DNA of 9,406 nucleotides from Melioribacteraceae bacterium (GTDB lineage: Bacteria; Bacteroidota; Ignavibacteria; Ignavibacteriales; Melioribacteraceae). The translations under genes and the position numbers were made by a program. The notes under the pieces were generated by a model. It worked only from the letters and a program-made list of their open reading frames with translations. It searched no databases and was not told where the DNA came from. Below are positions 1 to 6,514 of this stretch, piece by piece. Where the stretch lies: positions 1 through 9,406 of the forward strand of contig JALSNL010000364.1 in the NCBI GenBank assembly GCA_026987055.1, given 5' to 3'. Each line of letters starts with the position of its first letter. The stretch's first letter is position 1.

Positions 1-1
1 T

Positions 2-1522
2 GATAATGAAGTAGATCCTACGGTATCTTCACCTGATTCAAACGGTAGTCCGCATTTTGACCCAAACAATAATGTATTTTACGGCGGCGATGGTTTAGAC
101 GGATTTATAGGACAAGTTTTAACGGCAGAAGCCATAAATAAAATGAAATTTATTATGGGAGCACTTGCTTATGACGGAACTTCACTTGGCGGAATTAATC
201 CTGCAACATATAGTCCTGCTAACGGATTACAATACTTCCCGCATAAAATTGCCATAACGGAACAAATGGTAAAAGAAGGTCTTCCTCCCAAATTAGCAAC
301 AATGGAAGTTACAGATGCTTCAAGTGAATTATTTGACCAATTATCTTTGTTGTGGGGAACATTAAACTTTAAAAATATGATGGATCCTTCTTACACAGAT
401 GATTCACATGCCGCATATCATTACGTATTTGATGGAGATCCGTTTCCACCTGCAGCTTCACAATCAGGTACACCGGGTCCATTTGACTTAATGAAGGGTT
501 CAAGTAAAGTGCTTTTTCTAAATATAAAAACCATGCATTTTAATACAGAAGAAGGAACTTTCATCAATACTTCTAATCTTAACGGTGGAAGTGTTGAACA
601 AGGAAATGAAATAAGTACAGTCAATGCAGGTTACTCACTTGTTATGTTAGCCAAATTTATTGAAGAATTTTCCGGAACTCCACTGGAGGGAATGGCGCAT
701 GATCTTTTAGTATCGCAAGCAAATTTTGTAATTAGCAAATTAAAAAAGAGCTCAGGTGGTTTCTATAATTCTTATACAATTGGCGTTGGAGGAGATAATG
801 GAGAAGAAGATGTTGTTTCCATAGCCGGAGCAATTAGAGGTTTATATGCAGCTTTTGTCAGTGCAAATGATTCAACATATTTAACGGAAGCAAATTCAGC
901 TTATACATATTTAATTTCTAATTTTTATTTGCCTTCGCAAATGGCATTTATAACAAACTTAAACACAACTACTGCTGTTTATACTCCTTATAATTTTGCA
1001 ATTGTTGCCGGAGCTCTTAGAGAAGCATCATTAGTTGGCGGGAATAGTGATGCATCAATAATATATACAAGATTCTTTAAAAAAATTGGTAATCAAATGC
1101 AACTATGTGAAGCCGGTCCTACAGGAGAAACAGGTAACGATTCCGATGGAGACGGAGTTCCTTATCTTCCGCAACAACCGGATGGACTACCTCCGATTTT
1201 CGCTCCGCAAGCAACATTCGATTTAGTTACAGGAGTAGAAAATAGTAACACAGTGTCCTATAACTTTAACTTAAAACAAAATTACCCGAATCCATTTAAT
1301 CCTACAACAACAATAAAATATTCACTACCCGGATCGGAATTTGTTACACTAAAGGTTTTTAATGTTTTGGGAAAAGAAGTATCTACCTTGATTAACAAAA
1401 CGCAAGCAGCGGGAAACTATGAAGTGAATTTTGATGCTTCAAATTTAACCAGTGGAATATATATTTACCAATTAACATCAGGGAGTAACACACAAATAAG
1501 AAAAATGGTTCTTCTCAAATAG
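2..1522 (+). CDS. Secreted protein with C-terminal type IX secretion sorting domain, 5'-truncated by the window
   Basis: The reading frame is open back to base 2 without a stop, so the ATG at 143 is internal and the gene starts outside the window; 506 residues are visible. The last ~85 residues are a type IX secretion (Por) sorting domain: QNYPNPFNPTTTIKYSLP, then a beta-rich stretch with VLGKEV and GIYIYQL, ending KMVLLK. In this family the domain directs export across the outer membrane and is usually cleaved or anchored. The central part (about bases 600-1100) is helical, with GYSLVMLAKFIEEF, SIAGAIRGLYAAF and FAIVAGALREASL spaced like paired helices. It vaguely resembles an alpha/alpha-toroid, but I cannot name a family. 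An acidic DSDGDG stretch (about 1141-1155) looks like a calcium-binding or linker segment. No catalytic motif is recognised, so substrate and function are unknown. A hairpin terminator follows the stop. Confidence 0.85.
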   Translation, partial: DNEVDPTVSSPDSNGSPHFDPNNNVFYGGDGLDGFIGQVLTAEAINKMKFIMGALAYDGTSLGGINPATYSPANGLQYFPHKIAITEQMVKEGLPPKLATMEVTDASSELFDQLSLLWGTLNFKNMMDPSYTDDSHAAYHYVFDGDPFPPAASQSGTPGPFDLMKGSSKVLFLNIKTMHFNTEEGTFINTSNLNGGSVEQGNEISTVNAGYSLVMLAKFIEEFSGTPLEGMAHDLLVSQANFVISKLKKSSGGFYNSYTIGVGGDNGEEDVVSIAGAIRGLYAAFVSANDSTYLTEANSAYTYLISNFYLPSQMAFITNLNTTTAVYTPYNFAIVAGALREASLVGGNSDASIIYTRFFKKIGNQMQLCEAGPTGETGNDSDGDGVPYLPQQPDGLPPIFAPQATFDLVTGVENSNTVSYNFNLKQNYPNPFNPTTTIKYSLPGSEFVTLKVFNVLGKEVSTLINKTQAAGNYEVNFDASNLTSGIYIYQLTSGSNTQIRKMVLLK

Positions 1523-1566
1523 TATCAAACTATAATTATATTAAATAGTACTCAATTAAAATAATT

Positions 1567-1606
1567 CAAAAGAGCTTCAAGGTAATAAATACCTGAAGCT
1601 CTTTTA
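1567..1606 (+). terminator. Hairpin terminator after the first secreted-protein gene
   Basis: The stem arms aaagagcttcaaggt and acctgaagctcttt pair over about 14 bp with a single bulged A. The loop is short and A/T-rich, and the 3' arm ends in CTTTTA. The hairpin lies about 45 bp after the stop codon at 1522, as expected for an intrinsic terminator. The following T tract is short, so efficiency is uncertain. The rest of the gap to 1765 is A/T-rich and shows nothing else I can support. Confidence 0.7.
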
Positions 1607-1765
1607 CAATATAATTTTATCAATTATTTCAAAAGATGTTTTTATTCTACCCACAGTAAGCTTTACCTTTTTTAAGTTTCTATTTTATTAAATTCCACCA
1701 TTGTTTTATAAATTTATTTCAAAATTTTTTAGTAAAATAATCACATAAATAAATTAGTCATCTTA

Positions 1766-2875
1766 ATGAACTTTAATAAAACTCTTTTTTTTATAGTATT
1801 TCTTTTATTGGGTCCAAAATTAAAAGCACAAACTTTTAGATTAAAACGCCCTGTACCGGAAAACGTACAAGTTTACGGAAACTATCTTTATGGTGAAGAA
1901 AGATTTTGGGATGCCAATAACGCACATCGTGGGATTGATATGTTAATTTCTTATGATACTGTTTATTCGGCTTCTAATGGTACAGTAGCCTTTGTTGGAT
2001 ATAATCCAAATAATAAAACCGGAGGATTTGAGCCAAATGGTTTTGGCAATTACATTAGAATAAAAAGTAAATGGAACAATAAAGATATTTATATTTACTA
2101 TGCACATTTAACAAAACCAATTGTTTCTGTTAATAAAAACATAACACAGGGTGAACCGATTGCAATTTCAGGAAATACGGGAAATTCAACCGGACCGCAT
2201 TTACATTTTGAAATTAGAGAAAATACATATTTATGGAATGCTAATAGAACTCGGCGTAATCCGGAACTTTGGTTTGCTAAAAATGGTATGGGAGCAATTT
2301 ATGGCAATGTGCCAAATGCTCCAGACAATACACGAATAAATATATCCCCGGATCCCAAACCCAGACCACCATACACTACTTTTGTTTGGGCAGAAACTTA
2401 TAAATTTTCTGACCCGACAATTTCCGGCGATGATATTTATAATGAAAACTATGCCATCGGAGATGTAAAACCGGGAACTTATACTATAACTGCATTAAAT
2501 GGAAATTATAAACGAATTGTAACCGTTAAAGCAGGTGAAGTTGTTAATGCAGATGCAACAACTTTGGTAGAAAGAAATCAAATTTCAGAAAAATTTATTT
2601 TACTTCAAAACTATCCGAATCCTTTCAATCCAACAACTACAATCCAATATACTGTACCGGTTGCCGTAAAGACGTTGCATGCAACGTCTCAACTAGTGAA
2701 ATTAATAGTTTATGATGCATTAGGTAAAAAAGTTGCTTCTCTTGTAGATAAACAACAAGTCCCCGGAAATTATAAAATCACATTTGATGCAAAAGAATTA
2801 GCCGGAGGAGTTTATTTTTACCAACTACTATTAAATAATATTATCGAAACCAAAAAAATGATTTTGGCAAAATAA
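1766..2875 (+). CDS. Secreted M23 family metallopeptidase with type IX sorting domain
   Basis: This is a predicted zinc endopeptidase of the M23/LytM family, whose members cut peptide cross-links in peptidoglycan. Residues 1-21 form a signal peptide (K5, hydrophobic core, cleavage near KAQ). The catalytic domain spans about 40-170 and keeps all expected residues: HRGID (H54, D58), YAHL (H114) and HLHFE (H145, H147). Zinc ligands should be H54, D58 and H147, with H114 and H145 catalytic, so it looks active. About 175-270 resembles a small carboxypeptidase-regulatory-like beta domain (KPGTYTITALNG). About 278-369 is a type IX sorting domain with QNYPNPFNPTTTI and a terminal KKMILAK. The sorting domain carries about eight extra residues (near 301-309) compared with the preceding gene, encoded by a palindromic DNA element. 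The ATG has no clear Shine-Dalgarno but starts right at the signal peptide. Possible roles are cell-wall remodelling or attack on other bacteria; the sequence does not decide. Confidence 0.93.
   Translation: MNFNKTLFFIVFLLLGPKLKAQTFRLKRPVPENVQVYGNYLYGEERFWDANNAHRGIDMLISYDTVYSASNGTVAFVGYNPNNKTGGFEPNGFGNYIRIKSKWNNKDIYIYYAHLTKPIVSVNKNITQGEPIAISGNTGNSTGPHLHFEIRENTYLWNANRTRRNPELWFAKNGMGAIYGNVPNAPDNTRINISPDPKPRPPYTTFVWAETYKFSDPTISGDDIYNENYAIGDVKPGTYTITALNGNYKRIVTVKAGEVVNADATTLVERNQISEKFILLQNYPNPFNPTTTIQYTVPVAVKTLHATSQLVKLIVYDALGKKVASLVDKQQVPGNYKITFDAKELAGGVYFYQLLLNNIIETKKMILAK
2666..2693. repeat. Short palindromic repeat element inserted in frame within the peptidase sorting domain
   Basis: Bases 2670-2689 read agacgttgcatgcaacgtct, a perfect 20-bp palindrome. 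The flanks GTAa and tctcaAC extend partial dyad symmetry to about 28 bp. The reading frame crosses it without a stop and yields V-K-T-L-H-A-T-S-Q (residues 301-309), which has no counterpart in the sorting domain of the neighbouring gene at 1255-1519. From memory, near-identical palindromes of the GTAGAGACG...CGTCTCTAC type are scattered through Bacteroidota and some cyanobacterial genomes. That resemblance is recalled and was not searched. Confidence 0.7.
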
Positions 2876-2953
2876 ACTTTACAATATTATTATTCTTCCG
2901 TGATATTTTCGTGATACTTTTTTGTGAAATTTGATAACACATTTATCACAAAT

Positions 2954-2960
2954 AAGGAGG
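2954..2960 (+). promoter_or_regulatory. Strong Shine-Dalgarno sequence for the spondin-domain lipoprotein
   Basis: AAGGAGG lies six bases before the ATG at 2967. With its flanking bases (TAAGGAGGT, 2953-2961) it is a full complement to the usual 16S rRNA 3' end. It fixes the start at 2967 rather than the upstream in-frame TTG at 2931. No other gene in this window has so strong a site. Confidence 0.85.
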
Positions 2961-2966
2961 TACCGC

Positions 2967-3707
2967 ATGTTTAATATAAAATCTTTTATAGCAATTTTGC
3001 TTTCATTAACTCTTTTCTTGGCTTGTAATGAAGATCAGATAGTAAATAATAATCCTGAGCCTACTGAATCTAATCAAGAGTATAATGAACAATTGGCCAA
3101 AAGAAACACAATGGCACAATTTGAAATAACTTTGGAAAACCTTTCTCCTGCTACAGGTCCGGGTGCCAGCCAACCTTTCTCACCACCTGTAATAGTAACA
3201 CATACACCACGTTATCATGTATTTAAATTACACAAATATGCATCAGATGAATTAAGACAAATTGCTGAAGATGCTGTAAGCGGACCAATGATTGAAAAAC
3301 TTAACAATGATCTTTTTGCATATGACGTGGTTCAAGGAACAAATGGTCCGGTATTTCCAGGCAGCATGCAAAAATTTACAATAAAAACAAAACTACCCTT
3401 TGTAAGATTATCCTTAGTTACCATGTTGGTTAATACAAACGATGCTTTTACCGGAATTGATGCAGCACGTTTACCGCTATGGGGAACAAAAACTTATTAT
3501 CTAAAAGCTTATGATGCAGGAACAGAAGAAAACACAGAATTAAAAGCAAATATCCCAGGTCCTTGCTGTGGTAGCCCGCATGTACGTGTTCCTACCAACG
3601 AAAGGATAAAATATCATCCTGGAATTTTAGGTATAGGAGATCTTGATCCCGAAACTTTTGGCTGGGATAATCCTGTAGCAAAACTTACAATTACTAGAAT
3701 AAAATAA
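2967..3707 (+). CDS. Spondin_N domain-containing lipoprotein
   Basis: The product is a 246-residue predicted lipoprotein. Starting at the ATG at 2967, residues 1-19 are a signal sequence (K5, hydrophobic 7-19) ending LFLAC. C20 is the likely lipidated residue, although the -3/-2 residues (F, L) are not the ideal lipobox. Residues 21-48 are a polar, Asn/Glu-rich linker. From about 50 to the end the protein matches the spondin N-terminal domain (PF06468) as I know it from bacteria: MAQFEITLENLSP at the start, then TMLVNTNDAFTGID (152-165) and YDAGTEENTE (182-191). Spondin_N was first described in animal extracellular-matrix adhesion proteins; bacterial members are secreted or lipid-anchored and mostly uncharacterised. 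A vicinal cysteine pair, C200-C201 in GPCCGSPH, follows the core motifs. The gene stands alone between the M23 peptidase and a terminator. Surface binding is an inference; the role is unknown. Confidence 0.85.
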   Translation: MFNIKSFIAILLSLTLFLACNEDQIVNNNPEPTESNQEYNEQLAKRNTMAQFEITLENLSPATGPGASQPFSPPVIVTHTPRYHVFKLHKYASDELRQIAEDAVSGPMIEKLNNDLFAYDVVQGTNGPVFPGSMQKFTIKTKLPFVRLSLVTMLVNTNDAFTGIDAARLPLWGTKTYYLKAYDAGTEENTELKANIPGPCCGSPHVRVPTNERIKYHPGILGIGDLDPETFGWDNPVAKLTITRIK

Positions 3708-3739
3708 CTTGCTGATTATATAGCATTTTTATATTATAA

Positions 3740-3765
3740 AAGTCGGAACAAATAAGTTCCGACTT
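3740..3765 (+). terminator. Hairpin terminator after the spondin-domain gene
   Basis: A perfect 10-bp stem (aagtcggaac / gttccgactt) encloses a six-base loop, about 32 bp after the stop codon. It is followed by an A/T-rich stretch (ATTTATATTTACAACTTTTTT) rather than a pure T run. It separates the lipoprotein gene from the two-component pair, which therefore probably has its own promoter. The space between hairpin and ATG is only 38 bp, so such a promoter would overlap the hairpin. Confidence 0.75.
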
Positions 3766-3803
3766 ATTTATATTTACAACTTTTTTAATGGTAATATAAA
3801 ACA

Positions 3804-4523
3804 ATGAGAAACGTACTGGTTGTTGAAGATAACAAAACTATTTCGGATTTACTTGAAATCCATTTAAAAGACCTTGAATGTAAGGTAACAAAAATTGAAG
3901 ATGGACTTGTAGCATTAGACAAAGCATTAAATGAACAATTTGATTTAATAGTGTTGGATATTATGCTTCCAAGCCTTGACGGTATTGAAATCTGTAAAGA
4001 AATAAGGAAAGAAAATAACTACACACCCATCCTTATGCTAACCTCTAAAAGTGAGGAAATTGATAAAGTTATAGGATTAGAAATGGGTGCTGATGACTAT
4101 CTTACAAAACCATTTAGCATAAGAGAATTTATTGCACGTGTAAAAGCAATATTTAGAAGAGTTAGTGCTCTGGCACAAGAAAAAACTAATAGTGGCTTAC
4201 TATCTTTTAATGGATTAATAATAGAACCAAATAAACGCAAAGTAACGATAAATAATAAAGTTGTCAAATTAACAGCTAAGGAATTTGACTTATTATTTCT
4301 CTTAGCCTCAAATCCGGGTAAAATTTATAGTAGAGAACAATTGTTAAATATAATTTGGGGATATCAATATCAAGGATATGACCATACTGTTAATTCGCAT
4401 ATAAACAGACTGCGTGGTAAATTGGAAGATGATTTGTCTCAACCCAAATATATTATAACTTCTTGGGGAGTAGGTTATAAATTTAATGATAACGAAATAA
4501 TTGTTAATGAATATGAAAAATAA
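3804..4523 (+). CDS. OmpR/PhoB family response regulator
   Basis: A 239-residue DNA-binding response regulator, the normal length for this family. The receiver domain (about 1-120) keeps every conserved residue: acidic pocket E8 and D9, phospho-acceptor D52 in VLDIMLPSLDG, T80 in LMLTS, and K102-P103 in LTKPF. A linker (about 120-132) leads to a winged-helix Trans_reg_C domain (about 133-233) containing LTAKEFDLLFLL, the recognition-helix region DHTVNSHINRLRGKLE, and the closing wing SWGVGYKF. It should be phosphorylated by the kinase encoded immediately downstream, whose gene overlaps its 3' end. Targets cannot be told from the sequence. No clear Shine-Dalgarno precedes the ATG. The family assignment is firm; a specific name such as PhoB or ResD would be guesswork. 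Confidence 0.95.
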   Translation: MRNVLVVEDNKTISDLLEIHLKDLECKVTKIEDGLVALDKALNEQFDLIVLDIMLPSLDGIEICKEIRKENNYTPILMLTSKSEEIDKVIGLEMGADDYLTKPFSIREFIARVKAIFRRVSALAQEKTNSGLLSFNGLIIEPNKRKVTINNKVVKLTAKEFDLLFLLASNPGKIYSREQLLNIIWGYQYQGYDHTVNSHINRLRGKLEDDLSQPKYIITSWGVGYKFNDNEIIVNEYEK

Positions 4524-6027
4524 AAAAATAAAATTTCTAAAAAGTTTAAAATGGAAAATTACGGCACTGTTTTTATTACTCTTGTTCTTTCTTTCCATAA
4601 TTTATTTATACATATCAGTATCTACAGCTGAAAAATATTTTCAAGAAACAAGCCAAAAACTAAATATTGAACTGGCAAAACATATTTCAAAAGAAACAAA
4701 ATGTTTTATTGATGGAAAAGTAAATGATAAGGTTTTAAAAAATGTTTTCCATAATGTGATGATAATTAATCCGAGCATAGAGGTTTATTTATTAGATACA
4801 ACCGGAACTATTTTAACATACTTTGCACAAGATAAAAAAATAAAACTCAAAAAAATTCCACTTGAACCGGTTAATAAATTTATATCGGATAACGGTAAAA
4901 ACTTTATTTTAGGTCAAGATCCACGCAATAAAGATAGAGAAAAAGCTTTTTCCGCAGCTAAGGTTTTTGAAAATCAAAAATTTATGGGATACATATATGT
5001 AATTCTTGGCGGAGAAGAATATGACAATGCTACCGAACTTGTTTTTGGAAGTTACATTTTAAGATTAGGTGTTCGCTCAATGATTATAACATTCCTTGCT
5101 GCTATAATCATAAGTATAATTGCAATAAGATTTATAATGAGAAACCTTAATAAAATATTAACTGCTACTCAGGATTTTAAAAACGGCGATTTATCGTCGC
5201 GTATTAAAATAAATAATGAAGATGAACTTGGAATGCTTGCAACTTCGTTCAACGAAATGGCCGAAAAGATTGTACAGAACATTGCCGAAATAAAAACCAT
5301 GGATAATTTACGCAGAGATTTGGTAGCAAATGTTTCACACGATTTAAGGACACCTTTGGCAACAATACAAGGCTATGTTGAAACTTTAATGATTAAATCA
5401 AGCTCACTTACCGATAATGAACGTAACAAACATTTACAAACCATTTTAGACAGCACGGAAAGATTAAAAAAGCTTGTAGAAGAATTATTCGAATTATCCA
5501 AGCTTGAAGCCAAAGAGAAAGTTCCAAAACCGGAACCTTTTTCTATTGCAGAACTTGTTCAAGACATTAAACAAAAAAATGATATTATTGCTACAAAGAA
5601 AAATATTAATCTAAGCGTTAATTTTGACAGAGATCTGCCTTTTGTTTATGCAGATATAAGTATGATGGAAAGAGTATTTCAAAATTTATTAGATAATGCG
5701 TTAAAATTTACTTCTGAAAATGGAAATATTTCTATTCAATTGAAAAAGAAAACCGACTTTGTTGAAATAAAAATTTCAGATAGCGGAAGGGGAATAGCTT
5801 CCGGGGATTTGCAAAATATTTTTGACCGATATCATAGAGAAAAAAGAATTGAACAAAATTTAAATAAAGGTTTAGGATTAGGCCTGGCAATTGTAAAAAA
5901 AATGTTAGAAGTTCACAATCTGGAAATTTATGTGAAAAGTAAAATTGGAGAAGGTACTTCTTTTACATTTAATGTTCCTATTTATAAAAAAGAAAAAGAG
6001 GTTGTCTCCGAAATTTATTCCGCTTAA
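4507..6027 (+). CDS. Membrane-bound sensor histidine kinase (HAMP-HisKA-HATPase_c)
   Basis: This is the partner of the upstream response regulator. Numbered from the ATG at 4507 (506 residues), a first membrane helix spans about 17-37 and an extracytoplasmic sensor region of roughly 145 residues follows. A second helix (SMIITFLAAIIISIIAIRFI, about 192-211) leads to a HAMP domain (NEDELGMLATSFNEMAEKI). The dimerisation/phosphorylation domain contains VSHDLRTPLATIQGYVETL with phospho-acceptor H278. The ATPase domain has the N-box LLDNALKF (N397), the G1 box DSGRGI and the G2 box GLGLGLAI. The sensor region has no signature I can name, so the signal is unknown. The gene overlaps the regulator by 17 bp, suggesting translational coupling. 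Alternative starts are TTG at 4501 and ATG at 4513; none has a good Shine-Dalgarno, and the choice changes only the first few residues. Confidence 0.95.
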   Translation: MNMKNKKIKFLKSLKWKITALFLLLLFFLSIIYLYISVSTAEKYFQETSQKLNIELAKHISKETKCFIDGKVNDKVLKNVFHNVMIINPSIEVYLLDTTGTILTYFAQDKKIKLKKIPLEPVNKFISDNGKNFILGQDPRNKDREKAFSAAKVFENQKFMGYIYVILGGEEYDNATELVFGSYILRLGVRSMIITFLAAIIISIIAIRFIMRNLNKILTATQDFKNGDLSSRIKINNEDELGMLATSFNEMAEKIVQNIAEIKTMDNLRRDLVANVSHDLRTPLATIQGYVETLMIKSSSLTDNERNKHLQTILDSTERLKKLVEELFELSKLEAKEKVPKPEPFSIAELVQDIKQKNDIIATKKNINLSVNFDRDLPFVYADISMMERVFQNLLDNALKFTSENGNISIQLKKKTDFVEIKISDSGRGIASGDLQNIFDRYHREKRIEQNLNKGLGLGLAIVKKMLEVHNLEIYVKSKIGEGTSFTFNVPIYKKEKEVVSEIYSA

Positions 6028-6035
6028 AAAATTTA

Positions 6036-6164
6036 GATACCTTTGAATAACCTATTTAACGCCGTCATTCCGGTTGTCTTTTGTGCCGGAATCTACTAAA
6101 ACTTAAGAGATTCCGGTATTCCCAAAGAACTGGAAACCGGAATGACGTGTTATGCAAAGGTTTC
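6036..6164. repeat. Nested inverted-repeat element between convergent genes
   Basis: There are three nested pairs of arms. The outermost, 6036-6051 (gatacctttgaataac) against 6149-6164, matches at 14 of 16 positions. The middle pair, 6063-6075 (cgtcattccggtt) against 6135-6147, is perfect over 13 bp. The inner pair is ccggaatct (about 6086-6094) against agattccgg (6107-6115), perfect over 9 bp. The left side carries about ten extra bases between the outer and middle arms. There is no coding potential. The ATTCCGG/CCGGAAT core resembles widespread bacterial GTCATTCC-type repeats, for example neisserial dRS3 in style; this is recalled and not searched. Transcribed from either strand it would form a strong hairpin and could end or protect both converging transcripts. 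Confidence 0.75.
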
Positions 6165-6192
6165 TTTTAATTGATTCATATTTCGCAAAACA

Positions 6193-6315
6193 GTTCTGCC
6201 CCAAAGAAGGTGGGCAAGCTATTCTGAGTTTCGATGTTCTCCAATAGTGGTGGAGAATCTCCTTGCTTGTAGTTTGGAGATACTTCGTTCACAAAAAACA
6301 TTCACTCAGTATGAC
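6193..6315. repeat. Interspersed repeat, tandem copy 1
   Basis: The copy opens with a 39-base block (GTTCTGCCCCAAAGAAGG..., 6193-6231) that recurs at 6342-6380 with 35 of 39 identities. It closes with CTCAGTATGAC (6305-6315). Inside, ATTCTGAG near 6221 faces CTCAGTAT near 6305 as an imperfect inverted repeat, and GGAGAATCTCC and GGAGATACTTC lie between them. The layout recalls the common ATTCTGAG...GAATCTC...CTCAG-ATGAC repeats of Bacteroidota genomes (from memory). No open frame of interest crosses it. Confidence 0.6.
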
Positions 6316-6341
6316 GGACAAGAAATGCAAGACCAAAATAT

Positions 6342-6471
6342 GTTCTGCCCCAAAGAAGGCGGACGAGCTATTCTGAATTTGGTGTGGTGGATGAAGAATC
6401 TCGTTATCGTGTATTAACACTATCTTGAGATATTTTTCCGTAACAATTCCTTAGGCTTCACTAAATATGAC
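6342..6471. repeat. Interspersed repeat, tandem copy 2 (more diverged)
   Basis: This is the second copy of the preceding repeat. Its 39-base head (6342-6380) differs from copy 1 at four positions. The inner part keeps GAATCTC (6396-6402) and GAGATA, and the end keeps the ATATGAC terminus (6465-6471), but the dyad symmetry has largely decayed. The two copies are 26 bp apart and in the same orientation. The remaining bases to 6514 hold only a weak A/T-rich 6-bp dyad (TTATCA at 6476-6481, TGATAA at 6495-6500), which is at best a poor terminator for glpD on the minus strand. Confidence 0.55.
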
Positions 6472-6514
6472 AAAATTATCAATATTTCGTTACATGATAA
6501 AAACTAAAATTAAC

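Noticed and set aside
143..145. ATG at 143 as the true start of the first gene
   Set aside because: The frame is open with ordinary protein-like sequence back to the window edge, and the residues after this ATG do not form a signal peptide, which a type IX cargo needs.
2931..2949. FNR/CRP-like site (TTGAT...ATCA) before the lipoprotein gene
   Set aside because: The half-sites are nine bases apart instead of the four expected for TTGATNNNNATCAA, and the second half-site is imperfect.
2931..2966. Longer N-terminus for the spondin-domain lipoprotein from TTG at 2931
   Set aside because: It would put twelve charged and polar residues ahead of the signal sequence and would waste the AAGGAGG site, which is ideally placed for the ATG at 2967.
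4344..4598. Minus-strand open frame of 84 codons across the regulator/kinase junction
   Set aside because: It is antisense to two well-supported genes, has low-complexity Phe/Ile/Asn composition and matches nothing I recognise.
6193..6380. Direct repeats as the start of a CRISPR array
   Set aside because: There are only two diverged copies, about 149 bp apart, with no spacer-like regularity and no cas gene nearby.
6476..6500. Terminator for glpD on the minus strand
   Set aside because: The stem is only six A/T-rich base pairs with a 13-base loop and four T's after it, too weak to call; the repeat hairpins further along are better candidates.
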